Part shown: one piece after another, positions 35,460 through 46,987 of the stretch
Layout: the number at the start of each line of letters is the position of its first letter
Numbering within the stretch: position 1 is the stretch's first letter
Assembly (NCBI GenBank): GCA_015039315.1
Contig: WIDE01000049.1
Location: 37,516-101,515 of the forward strand
Length of the DNA: 64,000 nt
Direction: 5' to 3'
From: Clavulina sp. PMI_390
Lineage: Eukaryota > Basidiomycota > Agaricomycetes > Cantharellales > Hydnaceae
The notes under the pieces: generated by a model
Databases searched by the model: none
What the model saw: the letters and a program-made list of their open reading frames with translations, nothing else
Told to the model about the DNA's origin: nothing
Program-made: the position numbers and the translations under genes

Positions 35460-37226
35460 ATGTATTTGCGCATTAGGGCGGAAGATCTGCTGCAGAGCCG
35501 ACCTGTATCTAATGGACAGCCTACGCAGCTGATCGATGGAAGCACAGCCCTTATTTTAAGGGAAGAAACGGGCACAAAGGTTGACAGGGCATCTGTTCAC
35601 AATTCGCTGCAACCTTTCACGAGTCTTCCTTTCGAGATCTTTTCTCTCATCTGTTTTATCGCCTCACCGAGGTCAGATGACTCGATTAGGCGCAGAAAAG
35701 CTCGACCAGATACCCAAGAGAGAGAGCTTGTAGAAACCATGGGGCCATCGCGCTCCTTTGTCTCACTAAATCTCGCATGTAAGCGAGCGAGACAGGTCGC
35801 TGCAGCATCTTCACGTTGTTGGAAAGACATATATGTGATCATCGAAGGCAGCAAAATCATCACACCTTCACATGCGTTGGAAGATCGACTCTGTCGTTCC
35901 AAAGTCTGCTATATCGACCTTTTCTTCTATGATCGACGGGGGAGGGGGACCCATGTTACATCAGCAAAAAAGCTCTATAATGGAGAAATTCTGGGCGTCC
36001 TTAGTCCGCACATCCATCGTTGCCAACATATCGCATTTTATACTCCCTACGCTCGAGCGAACCAGAGCCCTACACATATGATCCGAATTCTGCAAGATTT
36101 CTCTTGGTCTTACCCCTCGCTTCAAAAAATCACCATCCTGCAGAGCGTATACACCGCGTTGAACCCGTCGTACCTGCGCCAATTCTGGCCCGATAACTCC
36201 AAAAACAACGTGGACTGTATCGAGCTTCTGTGGCCCCGGGGGATCCAATACGGGGTATCCTTGAGTAATTTGTTTACTCCTCCAGGCGTGAAGCATTTGC
36301 GGCTTCATAATGGATTTGAATATTCTGCTGTGCTCGACTTTCTGCAGCAATCCCCTCAGCTGGAGCACCTAGACTGGGAGTTTGGGCCTGAGGCCGCACG
36401 GTTGGGGTTAGAACCTGAAACGGAGGCACATCTTGTCACTATCGCCCCGAAACTTCGTTCACTCCGTCTGAGATTCCAAGCACTACACCCAGGTTCGTTT
36501 GGGCTAGTTGCTCCCGAGTGTGAGGAGCTTTCCATGCACGAGCTTGACCTCTTATGGTCGAGATATTTGGCAGTGCCATGTAGAGAATACTGGAACTCCC
36601 TGACGCTCCCAAGCCTCAAGCGTCTTTCGATCCAGCGTTCTCCTTCGCATCTAGTGATGGATAATCCCTCACAGCCTAAGGGTATCGCACTCTCAGAAGC
36701 CATGATGGATTTCTTTGATCGTCATTCCGAGCTTGGAGAGTTGTTCATATTCGAGAAAGAAGGGTGTTTCGATCTTACTTGGCGCTGGCTCTTTGTTTAT
36801 TTGATAGGTCAACGACAGAGAGTCTTCGAACGCGATACATCTGGTGACAACTTCAATACTTCCACAGGCCATTGTTCTGACGCCACGCAAAAATTTCCTC
36901 TCCCAAAGCTTCGTGCACTGTGGTTCCAAGCCGGTGCATTCCAGTGGTCAGGCAAACTAGGCGATTCGTTCATTTCATCCATCCGGAATGTCCTTCTTGC
37001 CCGGCCAGATATTCTCATCACTTTGTGCACCCGCCCCACAACATCTAGCAAAGACGGGGAAGATAATCTTTCTCCGCCCCCTTTACGCCCCGAGTTGGAG
37101 GCATTAGGCATCAAGTTTGGCATCAAGGGAGGGTTGGAAGTGACAGGCGGGCTGAAGATCGTACCCTGGTCAGCTATGCCCAAATGGCCAGAAGCCTGGG
37201 GGTTCAGCCGGTCTCACGAAAACTAG
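35460..37226 (+). CDS. F-box-like protein, intronless
   Basis: A single open frame of 588 residues starts at the ATG at 35460. Residues around 53-120 contain the F-box-like segment: FTSLPFEIFSLICFIAS, an insert rich in Arg and Glu, then FVSLNLACKRARQVAAASSRCWKDIYV. This matches the pattern of an F-box-like domain with a loop between helices. The remainder carries leucine-rich stretches such as LFTPPGVKHLRLHNGFEYS and LPSLKRLSIQRSPSHL, suggesting irregular leucine-rich repeats for substrate capture. It would act as the substrate receptor of an SCF ubiquitin ligase. It belongs to the same broad class as the gene at 7487-8842, but the two are not close copies. Confidence 0.75.
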   Translation: MYLRIRAEDLLQSRPVSNGQPTQLIDGSTALILREETGTKVDRASVHNSLQPFTSLPFEIFSLICFIASPRSDDSIRRRKARPDTQERELVETMGPSRSFVSLNLACKRARQVAAASSRCWKDIYVIIEGSKIITPSHALEDRLCRSKVCYIDLFFYDRRGRGTHVTSAKKLYNGEILGVLSPHIHRCQHIAFYTPYARANQSPTHMIRILQDFSWSYPSLQKITILQSVYTALNPSYLRQFWPDNSKNNVDCIELLWPRGIQYGVSLSNLFTPPGVKHLRLHNGFEYSAVLDFLQQSPQLEHLDWEFGPEAARLGLEPETEAHLVTIAPKLRSLRLRFQALHPGSFGLVAPECEELSMHELDLLWSRYLAVPCREYWNSLTLPSLKRLSIQRSPSHLVMDNPSQPKGIALSEAMMDFFDRHSELGELFIFEKEGCFDLTWRWLFVYLIGQRQRVFERDTSGDNFNTSTGHCSDATQKFPLPKLRALWFQAGAFQWSGKLGDSFISSIRNVLLARPDILITLCTRPTTSSKDGEDNLSPPPLRPELEALGIKFGIKGGLEVTGGLKIVPWSAMPKWPEAWGFSRSHEN

Positions 37227-37820
37227 ATCGGTGATATGGCCAAGAAGTTCTGCCTAATAATCATTGGGGACACAGTTGGGGATCATCCCAGATAAAACTG
37301 TCAGCGGTTGGCAAGTTCCAGTATATACCAAGCGGAGTTGGGTGTGTGAAGGCTGGCGATGTGTGAAGATGAAGAGAAACCTTTGGAAGGCAGCGCGATT
37401 GGTGAATAGGTCATGGATATGATACCTATACAGAATCACCAGGTAGATGGGATATTTACTCAGAATATGAAACGAAGCAACGCCGTGCGAATTGGTTGAA
37501 TGGTGGAGTTGTAATTGGTTGTGCTCAGTGGATAGCTGACTTCTCAGGCGGACGGTTGGACGATGAAGAGAGGCACTGGGTAGGATGGGGGGTTAGTGGG
37601 TGATGTGGCCATGGGTGGATGCATATCGCGAATGCTACCAGGGCGTAAGATCACGATATCACTCAGCGCATTAGTACTGGCAGTTTGTGTGTTAGCAGGC
37701 AGATGTAATTGCCACATATCATGCGAAAGATATCATAGAGAGCAGTACGCATAGACGTAGGCGAGAAGCGTGTAGGGCGAGCGGAGTAGTAAGTACACAC
37801 AAAACGTCACGATTTAAGGT
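37227..37820. other. Intergenic region, no gene seen
   Basis: The gap lies between converging genes (F-box, plus; eL33, minus), so it holds two 3' UTRs. No coding potential was recognised. Confidence 0.5.
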
Positions 37821-38484
37821 TTAGATCGATGACGGGTAGAGCATCTAGGGGTAGAAAAAGAGCAGATCGAATGAGTTGAGAGAGAACGATCGGAGAAGCG
37901 AAAAGGATTGGGATTGGGCTGGATGGTGGGGCAAGGGACGTACCACACGGATGCTTGCACCGAAGGAGTGAGGAGGAAGGTTGTGCTTGAACTTGCCCTT
38001 GACAACACCAGAGTTGCCGTGCGTTTTTGTTATGCGCCTGTAGGTGTGAGTGGAAAGAAGGGAAAGAAACATTGTTCGATGAGTTGGTATTCGTCGAGCT
38101 GGATCGAGTCATGGCGGCAGGTCGAATGCTCACCCCCAGATGACGCGGACGTGAGTCCCACGGACTTCCGTTTTCGTCTTGTAGACGTAGGCCACCCGCT
38201 ATAAAACGAAATGTATGTTCAGCATCGTTATCGAGCGGTAATATCAGGTTGCAGATACGAACCTTGCCCAGGTAGAACTTGGTATCGTCCTTGGAGGCGA
38301 CACCCTCGATCTGGAGCAGCGAGGTGTTAGGGCGGGAGTTCCTCTTTGCCCGCTTGTGCCCAAGAATGCGGCCTTTGGTGTAGAGGCTATAAGATAGATG
38401 ATCACAGAACGGCCGATTAGTTCGCCCAGTCCCAATTTGTTGTCGGTAGTCAAGAATCGATTATCCTCACCGAGTAGAGGCCAT
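37821..38484 (-). CDS. RPL33: 60S ribosomal protein eL33 (L35Ae family)
   Basis: The protein is a structural part of the large cytosolic ribosomal subunit. Five exons join in frame on the minus strand: 38471-38484, 38263-38386, 38134-38198, 37944-38037 and 37821-37844. They give 106 residues, the usual family length. The sequence begins MASTRLYTKGRILGHKRAKR and continues NTSLLQIEGV, KDDTKFYLGK, RVAYVYKTK, THVRVIWG, RITKTHGNSGVVKGKFKHNL and SFGASIRV. It ends in a 24-nt exon encoding MLYPSSI. The first exon is only 14 nt long, typical of ribosomal protein genes, which often have an intron just after the start. Assignment is secure. Confidence 0.97.
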
Positions 38485-39389
38485 TATAAGAAGAAGAGAG
38501 GGAGTCTAGAGTGATACAGAAATGAGTTCACGGTGATCAATGTCGTAAATATGGTCGGGGACGTGACTGACGGCGACGGAATGAGAAACTGCACAAGTAC
38601 CTGTTGGAGTCACGTGCTCACACAAGCGCCAGACCGTGGGACCTATGCCAGCACAGCCACCTTCATAGTAGGTCTTCGCTGGATATTCCTGGCTTCACAG
38701 CACATAAATGTGGTACATCTTCTTTAGTAAAACAATATCGTAACAAGACCCCAATGATATGGAAGTGATCGTCTGAGACGTCGAGGAGTGTGCTTGATGG
38801 TGTGGGAAAGTGGCATGTGACTGCAGCAAGTTGCTTATCTTTTCATGGAGAAGTGGCCTATAGTACAATGCTGGACTTGACATGTCTTTTGATATCTCTT
38901 TGAAATGTGCTTTGTTGGGCAAGATCCTCTATTTCACTTCTTCGATCCTCACGGTTTCATGCATCCACTTTGCGGGGGGAGGAAAAACCTGAATATCACA
39001 TCAACCAGCTCCACAACGCCCAGCATCCGCGAGTCGGGACGATGACGCGTCATCGGACTTAGTATCCCTTAAAGTATCCCATCGGATCGTCTCTTGGGGC
39101 CTTGAATCACTTCGTAATAAGTCCCACGTCGACTGGCAAGTCCATGTGGAGGCTTCCGAGGTCGCCAGTACGACGATGTGGAGGACATCCGAATCCGACC
39201 ACACAACAGCGCTCGACCCCCGATTTGACTCGCGGACGTTCTGTCATGCTCCACTTGGCCTGATATAGTCCTACCCATGTCCGAAAACTTATAAAAGGCC
39301 TTGACTTCGCGGGGGTTGAGGGCTCATCATCCCCCGCCGCGTACCATCCACACCTCACATCCAGTTGCACTTTCTCATCTATTAATAAG
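38485..39389. promoter_or_regulatory. Divergent intergenic region between eL33 and the short-chain dehydrogenase
   Basis: The two flanking genes point away from each other, so this 0.9 kb holds both promoters. A TATA-like TTATAAAAGG at about 39289-39298 lies roughly 95 bp before the dehydrogenase ATG. No gene was recognised. Confidence 0.5.
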
Positions 39390-40238
39390 ATGTCTTCGCC
39401 CAAGCCCACTATCTATATCCTCGGCGCTGGTCCCGGTGTTGGAAGCGAGCTCGCATCCCTCTTCGCCACCCACAACTTCAACATCGGGCTCACCACGCGC
39501 TCTACCTCCTCAAGCACCTCCATCGCCGCCAAGCTCAAAGAGCTGCACCCAAATACGACGATCGTCACCGCCACTGCCGACGGGTCTCGCCCGGAAAGCG
39601 TCACCGCTGCACTTGACTCGCTCCGCGAGCAGTTCGAGGGCCGCGCTCCTACTGTTGTAGTATACAACATCGCGTCGCTCGGTAGAGACAACTCTTCATT
39701 GGGTCCTACGCCCTTGGAGAACGTCACTCTTGAGACGATGCAGACCCATCTTACGATCTCGCTTGCGAGTGGGTTCGTCACGGCCCAGTGGGCAGCGAAG
39801 AACCTTGCTCCTGCAAGCGATGGAATGAAGCCGATGCTCTTCTTCACTGGTACGTTCTGGCCCCCCATTCGCGTGTTGTGGTTGGACTTGTAATGATGCT
39901 TTCCGGTGACATGTGTAGGTGGTGGACTGGGAGTCAGCCCTAACCCCAAGCTTGCAGGCTTGTCCATGGCCAAAGCAGCCTTGCGCAACCTCAGCATGAG
40001 CTATCACCTTGAACTCAAGCCAAAAGGTTCGTTCTCCGCATCATACCATACAGAACAATCTCCCGCGTACTCATCTACAAACGCGTTTTATCCAGGCATT
40101 CATGCAGCAACCGTGATGATTATGGCCACCATCACTCCGAACAACCCGAATCACACTCCCAAGCTTATTGCAGCTGAGTTCTGGAAGCTCTATAAGCAGA
40201 AGGACGTCGATTTGTGGAGCCCAGAAGTACTCTACTAA
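39390..40238 (+). CDS. Atypical short-chain dehydrogenase/reductase
   Basis: Exons 39390-39849, 39919-40026 and 40096-40238 join in frame to 236 residues. The N-terminus has the NAD(P)-binding Rossmann start IYILGAGPGVGSELASLFA, and the expected VVVYNIAS follows at mid-protein. The usual active site Tyr-x-x-x-Lys is aligned with LSMAKAALRNLSMSYHLEL, where the Lys is kept but the Tyr is Leu. The upstream catalytic Ser region reads FFTGGGLGVSP. The protein may therefore be catalytically changed or use another residue. The substrate is unknown. The C-terminus (YKQKDVDLWSPEVLY) is a normal end rather than a truncation. Family assignment is firm; activity is doubtful. Confidence 0.85.
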
Positions 40239-40505
40239 TCTCGAGTTGCTTATGAAGACCGTTTCTTGTCATAGTTGGTTGGCTGTTTTTCTTTCATAAT
40301 GATACCCTTTAGGTTTGCGAATGTCATGGTTCTGTGGATTGATATAGCAATATTTACAACAAGATAGTGCTAACGAGACAAGGTGCCCAAGCAAAGCAAC
40401 AAGAATAAGGATAGGGGTTGAAGTGATCAATAGCGAGAGAGCAACAAGATGATAGCAAACGAAGTGGGGATAAGAGTTGGGTGGAACATCAGACTCCGAT
40501 GAGTG

Positions 40506-42991
40506 TTAGTCAAACAAAGGCTGATAGGCCTATCAAGAAAGTTGATAGTTAGTGATAACGTAAGTGTGTAGAATGGCGAACTACTCACCCTTCCACCCCA
40601 TGTTGTCGACTTCGGCGCAGCTTGCGTCGCAGGGAAATATGACACATCACTAGCACCCACATCCATACTCGCCCCAAACTCATCCAGCTCATCCATCTCC
40701 TTATCTTCCTCTTCAAGATCTTGCTCAATCACCCTCGGTTTCCGCGAGGCTTTCGTACCTCGCCCAGCCCCTTGATTATTAGCTCCATCATCGAACACAT
40801 CCTTTCCAGTACCACCACCCAGATCGAGATCGAGATCATCGTCGTCCTCAAGCAACTGGTCTAGTTCCTGCTGCGTCATATTCTCGAAGCCCAGACCCGT
40901 CTCGCGCATCTGCTCCAGCACATCAGCCGGCATCATCTGCGACAACAGTGGCTCGGCTCCTGCTCTAGTCTTTCCATTCGGGGTAGTAGTGGAAGGATGA
41001 GCAGGAGAGGGCTTTTCTGGTGAGTCTGCTCCCTGAGAGGACTGTGAGGGTATGAAGAGGGGGCGTTGTTTGCGTCGTGGGGCAGAGAGTGGGCGACTTG
41101 TTGGCGAGAGCGAGCGATCGCGTGCTCGTTTCTGCGGGTGCGCGCCCGTCTCATCGCCTTGAAGGTCTGGTTCTGGTGGGGCTGGGGGTGTCATGGGTAT
41201 CTCCATGTTGAAGTCGATATCCATGGCCATATTCGGGCCCATGTCCCCGTCTAATTCATCGTAGCGTTCGCGAGAGGTATCAGAGGGAGCAGGCATGGGA
41301 GAGTTGGACTTGGAAGGAGAGAGTAATGCTACAGGAGGAGATGGAGGGACCGTATGACTCTGGGCAAGGCGAGACCGGGTGGACGAGGCAACAGCGGGAG
41401 CAGGAGGAGCAGCCGCACTTCGTGACGGACCAGCTCGACTGGAGCCGGCATTTCCATTCGCAAAAAACTCGGGATCGAGACTAGTACTTCGGCTCCTTGG
41501 AGTAGACGAAGCACTTGCCCCATTGGTATTTGCGTCAATGGCGCGTCTTTTCTTGCTCGGTCCAGCCTCTGGCACCGCTGTATTACTGGATGGAGTTGAA
41601 GATGAATCTCTAGGTGCTGGGCGAGCTCGCTTGCCAAGGGTCGCTCCACCGGCAACTGCGGTGGTAGCATTGGTGGTAGCAGTGGGGAGGACGGCGCGAG
41701 CTTTAGTAAAGCCGACGGTTGGGGCGGTGGAGATGACAAAGAGTGAATTTTGTTGAGAACCCTCGATCTCAATGGACAGGGGGGCGCCAGGCTTCGTAAA
41801 GTAGAGCGTGATGGCGTTCTTCATAGCTTCTGCGAGGGAAAGTGTAGCCTAAGAGATAATTGATTAGCAAGATACTGGAGAACAAGTAATCGGGAGGTGG
41901 AGGAAAGGAATGATGATACACACGTCGAACTCTTTCCAAGGAAATTTCATCTGAATCGGTCCATGGGGTACAGAGTACTCGATAAAGTCGCTCGTGTCGT
42001 GGGAGACAGAGCTAGACACGGCGTCATCTGGGGAATGTGTGAATCGTATTCGGGACAGGACGGGGTGGGATATGAGGGCCAGCGAACCCGGTGGCGGATC
42101 TTCCGCGTCAGCGCTCGGCATCTACTCTAGGAGCGAAATTGTTAAAATAGAGCGTACCGGATGCTTTGGAGCCTCCCTGGAAGATGGTGGTCACTTTCAC
42201 CATTTGCGCGTCAAACTCCCATTGGAGCGCTGGATCGCTTTTGCCGAGTCCGCCAAGGTTTTCCAACACGTCATTCATTGCTGAGTGCGTAGAGACGATC
42301 TTCCCGGTATAGGATGGATCGGCTTTTGGGATGTTTGGTGCAACCTCGTCTTCGACGTCTCCAAGGGGTAGCCGATGTGTTTTCAGAACGCCTTGATAAT
42401 GATCACCGCCCGATGAGAATCAGCGATCGAAAATGAAATGACAGAGAGCGCACCGTTCTTGCAGTAGAACCTGAGAACAAATTTGCTTTCGATGTGGTCA
42501 TCTGGATCATGTTCATTGGCCGGAATTGAACCCTCGACGATGATGATGTCGCATTTATCGATAGAGTCTTGCACGTTGTGGCCTTTTAGTACGCTGAGAG
42601 CTGACTGATTTAGGTTGAGCCAGATAAGCGGTGCCACCGAGAGAAATGGCGCACCTTCAGATTCACACTGCCTCGGACCAGCACTTCGTCATCACTGTCA
42701 GTAGTCTCCTGAGTGATTGACCCGTTTGCGTTGACAGAATTCAGCGAATAGGAATCGAAATAAGTCCAGTGGAAATTTGTTCGCGCATAAGCAGCTTGTG
42801 CAGACGATATCGCGGACAGCTCAAGTTCTGTCGATGAAGCGCGAAGCGACGCGCTGTCGCTGTACTTTGCCAAACATGTGAGAGACCGGGTGAACTCTAC
42901 GGAACTTGAGGGTCAGTTGTTCGAGCTTTTCATAAGATATCGCAGAAGGATGCCTACGGCGCAGACTGGCTTGTGAGACGGTGGCTTGCAT
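40506..42991 (-). CDS. RAD9: DNA damage checkpoint clamp subunit Rad9
   Basis: Rad9 forms the 9-1-1 clamp with Rad1 and Hus1, which is loaded at DNA damage and activates checkpoint kinases in the nucleus. Seven exons join in frame: 42958-42991, 42655-42896, 42454-42604, 42158-42391, 41924-42099, 40589-41848 and 40506-40529. They give 706 residues. The PCNA-like part covers about the first 300 residues: MQATVSQASLR, FTRSLTCLAKYSD, SKFVLRFYCKNGV, MKFPWKEFD, and ITLYFTKPGAPLSIEIEG. The remaining about 400 residues are a disordered Ser/Pro-rich tail with acidic runs (EDDDDLDLDLGGG, EEEDKEMDELDE), ending RAYQPLFD. In known Rad9 proteins this tail is phosphorylated and recruits TopBP1-type partners. 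The exon 4/5 border needs an acceptor at AAG ahead of DPPPGS and is the least certain joint. Confidence 0.9.
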
Positions 42992-43351
42992 AGCGGCCCT
43001 AGTCCGCCCACTTCACTTCCGCGAGGGAGTCACAACCTGTGTCACGTGAAGCCTGTGACGGCACGAGAGAAACAGACTCTGGGCACCTCGTCGTTCAGCT
43101 CGACCTGCGATAATGATCCCAATATTTAGCAAACTTAATCTCGCGGAACAAATCATCCACGCTACCTCCTCTTGCCCTTGAATAAAGCCTTGGTCAATCT
43201 AATGCTCCGCCGTCGTGGCGCGGCTTTCCCATGCATCCCGGCGATCTATTCTTGCGCAAGATCCTGGCGTACTACTTAAGACGGCGGGTCATAGTCTACT
43301 ACGAGATCCTTTCTTGACGTCCACTATCTCTTTGTACACTGTTAATCACGA
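42992..43351. promoter_or_regulatory. Divergent intergenic region between RAD9 and the GMC oxidoreductase
   Basis: The 360-bp gap must hold both promoters. It marks the border between conserved housekeeping genes and the accessory oxidoreductase block to the right. No TATA box is obvious. Confidence 0.4.
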
Positions 43352-46300
43352 ATGTCTGCAATTCCTTTGGATCCGACTGAGGGTGGACTGAACGTTCCCG
43401 TCAAGCCCACTGCTACCTTGGAGGATGTCACCTCTGAGGTCTTCGATTATGTGATCGTTGGTACGAGATGCCTTTCTCTTGATATGATCATCTGGCCCTG
43501 ACGTTTCTCTTTAGGTGGTGGCGTAAGTCCTTACCAAGGAAACACTGTTTGATTTCTCAACTCATGCTGGTGTCGATAGACGGCTGGTTTGGCCCTCGCT
43601 GCTCGTCTCGCCGACAACCACAACGTCACAGTAGCTGTGATCGAAGCTGGTGGCCACCAGGTGCATACCTATGGATCTATCAGTGAGTAACCGATGTGAG
43701 GAACCCGAGTATGTTGCTGACTTTTTTGGCTACAGTGCTGTCCGCCCAATTTGGCCGCGAGCACCGAAACGAAGCCCTTGCTTGGCAGTACGTCTCTAAT
43801 CTACCCGCATGCTAGGATGAGTAATCAAGTTTTCGGTTCGCCATAGACACAAAACCACCTTCCAGCCCAACCTCGGCAGGGAGGTGCCTTGGGCCCGGTA
43901 AGTCAGGCGTAGTGAAAACCTCCAAATCATCTGCTTATACAATTTCTGTCGTTAGTGGCCTGGGTCTCGGAGGGTCGACTTCCCTCAACTTCCTCATCTT
44001 CCACGAGCCTCCAAAAGTTGACCTGGAGGCATGGGAAAATCTTGGTGTTGAAGGATGGGGCTGGGACACGACACACAAGGCTGTCAAGCGTGCCACCACG
44101 TAAGATCGCCCTTAGCTTTGACGAAATATTGCTGATCCCAGTCGATATACCATCAGCTTCCACCCTCCTACCCCTGAGGATGCTGAGCGTCTTGGCTGGA
44201 AATTCAAGGAGGAGGAATTCGGCTCCCATGGTACGCTCACCATGACTTATATTTCGTTCAACCTAGAGTAGAGAGCCTGACGGAGACTATTACCAGGCCC
44301 CGTCCACCTCAGTATGAGCAAGATCACCACGGCTGGTGAAGACAAAATTCGAGACGTAGGGAGCTTCTGTACCTATGCTAAAAGCACCCATCTGAAATCG
44401 CTTTCCTATAGACTTTCTTGAACCTTGGAGCTAGGATGAACGACAACCCAGTCAGTTTGAGCTTTTGTGTCCTTCCTCGATAACTTAGTGCTCACCGGTT
44501 GTACATCCATTCAGGCTGGAGGCGACGTATGTCAACCTCCCATGATATTTATCCACAACAAAAGGAAACTAATAAACCGCGATTACAGCTCAACGGATGG
44601 AACAGCTTCCCCAGCACCATTGACCCCAAGAACAACACTCGTTCCTTCGGTGCCTTGGTATGTTTGGCTATCTTGGTGTCCTATTAGTATCTAACTTCGT
44701 TGCGGTCCTCTAGGCATACTTCCTGATGAAGCAGAACCGCACCAACTTGAAGATCCTCACTCGCGCTACTGCCAGGAAGGTCATCTTCAAGGAAGGCTCT
44801 GGCGACCTTGAGGCTGAAGGTATTGAGTTCGACTACAACGGTGCCGTCCACACTGTCAAGGCCAAACGCGAGGTCATTATCTCTGCTGGGTAAGTGTGAT
44901 TCCATTCCTGGTAGTTTCATTGTAATTGCTGACAATTCCAATTATGACTGTTGCAGTGCCATCCGATCCTCCGCGCTGCTCGAGCACTCCGGTATCGGTA
45001 ACAAGGATATCCTTGAGCCCCTCGGCATCAAAACGTTGATCAACAACGAGGCTGTGGGTGAAAATGTGCAAGAGCACGCGATCGGCTCCGTCAGCTGGGG
45101 TAAGATCTCTCCTTCGTTCAAATAAATACCTTTTCTGACGAACTCCTTTTTAATACAGAGACTAACAAGGAGAAGTACGGCCTGGAGTCGCTTGAGTCCA
45201 TGTTGAACAAGGACTACGCGATGCAAAATGTTGCGCTCCAGTGAGTGAAGGATCCATGAATGAAAGAGGCGATCGCTGATGATCATTCATCAATTTACAG
45301 CAAGGAGGGCAAGGGCCTCTTCTTGACCCAGATCAACAACATTGGCTGGTTCCCTCTCCAACACCTCACCTCACCCGAGCGCATGGCTGAGCTCATCTCC
45401 AAGGAGGAGGCACGCATTGCACAGGACCTCGCGGACCCCAAGAAGAACCGCCCTGGCTTGAAGGAGCAGTACGAGCAACAACTCCAGTTGCTCAAGGACC
45501 CCAAGGCTGTTGAGTGCGAGTACCTCTGTGTACCCGCTTTCATGCCTGCCCCTGAAGGTGATTTCCTCCATATTGCTCTCCTTCCATGATAATGATACTG
45601 ACGATATGACGCTGTTCAGGTGGTGCTGATTCCAACAAGAGCTACGTCTCCCTGGTCTGCGGTCTGAACCACCCCTTCTCCCGTGGATCCATCGTGCGTC
45701 TATTTTTTTCCGCCGAGACAACCAGTCTCATCTAAAAAGACTCGAATTAGCACATCAAATCGGCAGACCCATTGGTTGACCCCTCCATCGACCCGAGGTA
45801 CTTCGATCACGAGTTCGGTATGTGGCTTCCTGAAACTCTCCAGGAAGTCAAAACTGACTAATGATACCTAGACTTGGAGCTCTTGGTGGAGATGTACAAG
45901 TATGGCCGCAAACTTGCTCAGTCTGAGCCCCTCAAGTCCATCATCGTCCAAGAGATGAACCCCGGCCCCAACGTCGTTACTGATGAGGACATCAAGGGTG
46001 AGCGATTAACAAAGTCAAAGAGTCTATTTGCTCTCCTCTAAAGCCGGTTCCATCAATAGCTTCGATCAGGAAAGACCTCAGCACTACATGGCGTACGTTG
46101 ATATGTGCTTGTTCTCTGTATGGCAAACTCACATATCTTTCCTGTTACAGACACCGTCGGCAACTGCGCCATGCTTCCTCGCGACAAGGGTGGTGTCGTC
46201 GATAACTCGCTCAAGGTTCGTAGAGCTGTCTCGGATAGGTTCTTATCAGCCGTACAAACGATCCCATTTTAGGTTTACGGCACGAAGAACCTGCGTGTCT

Positions 46301-46562
46301 GTGATATCTCCGTTCTCCCTCTGCACGTTGCGTCGCACACACAATGTAAGCAAACGCTGGGCCCAATTTTTCCTATTACACAATATCTGACGATCTATCC
46401 TTTATCCAGCTCTTGCGTACGCACTTGGAGAGCAATGTAAGTGTAATGATGGATTCAGTTTGAATTGACTTGCTAATCTTCCCTCGAAACTACCCAGTGT
46501 CCCACATCCTCCTGCTGGAGAAGATCCAGGGTGACTTCATGACCCACTTGGGCAAGAAGTAA
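43352..46562 (+). CDS. GMC family oxidoreductase 1 (FAD-dependent alcohol/aldehyde oxidase-like)
   Basis: The gene starts at the ATG at 43352 and ends in LGKK with its stop at 46560-46562; about 20 very short introns are needed. The FAD-binding motif DYVIVGGGTAGLALAARL is assembled from three exons, the middle one being 8 nt (43515-43522). Other family blocks are GLGLGGSTSLNFLIF (second FAD motif), ILTRATARKVIF, EVIISAGAIRSSALLEHSGI (GMC signature 2), VYGTKNLRVCDISVLP, and the active-site pair TTWHTVGNCAM and LPLHVASHTQSLAYALGEQ. The first active-site His is intact and the second is the His of ASHTQ, where many family members have His or Asn. There is no signal peptide, so it is probably intracellular. 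It is about 590 residues, normal for the family. The substrate cannot be read from sequence. A relative lies at the right edge of the window. Confidence 0.92.
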
Positions 46563-46987
46563 ATTGACACGCTCTAGTGTCTAGACGCTACATTTTTGCC
46601 TTCACGTTACGTTGTACTATTAAATGTGTCCGACGATTCCCGATGTGTACTATATGCACTTATGCTGTATCCACATACATAACAAAATCGACTTCTCCCA
46701 TGACTTACTCCGCGGACTTCCCATCTGAGAAATCTGTAACGTCAAGAACGATGGACAATAGTGCTAATGACTGTCTACAATATGAGGATTGTATTTATTG
46801 GCAAAGTTACTGTGTCGGCGGGAGTTTCTTCGCCAAAATAAAAGGGCTCGAGAAGGTATTTACAATCTACAGAACGGAATCATCAACAGTATGAGTGCAG
46901 TGTTCAGGCACTTTGGGTTTTTTGAGTGTATCAAGAAGTAGGAAAGCATCTCAAGCGTTTTGACGGAAGCAGTTGCCTACGCGTCAA
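46563..46987. other. Intergenic region, no gene seen
   Basis: The gap lies between converging genes and holds their 3' UTRs. Nothing coding was recognised. Confidence 0.5.
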
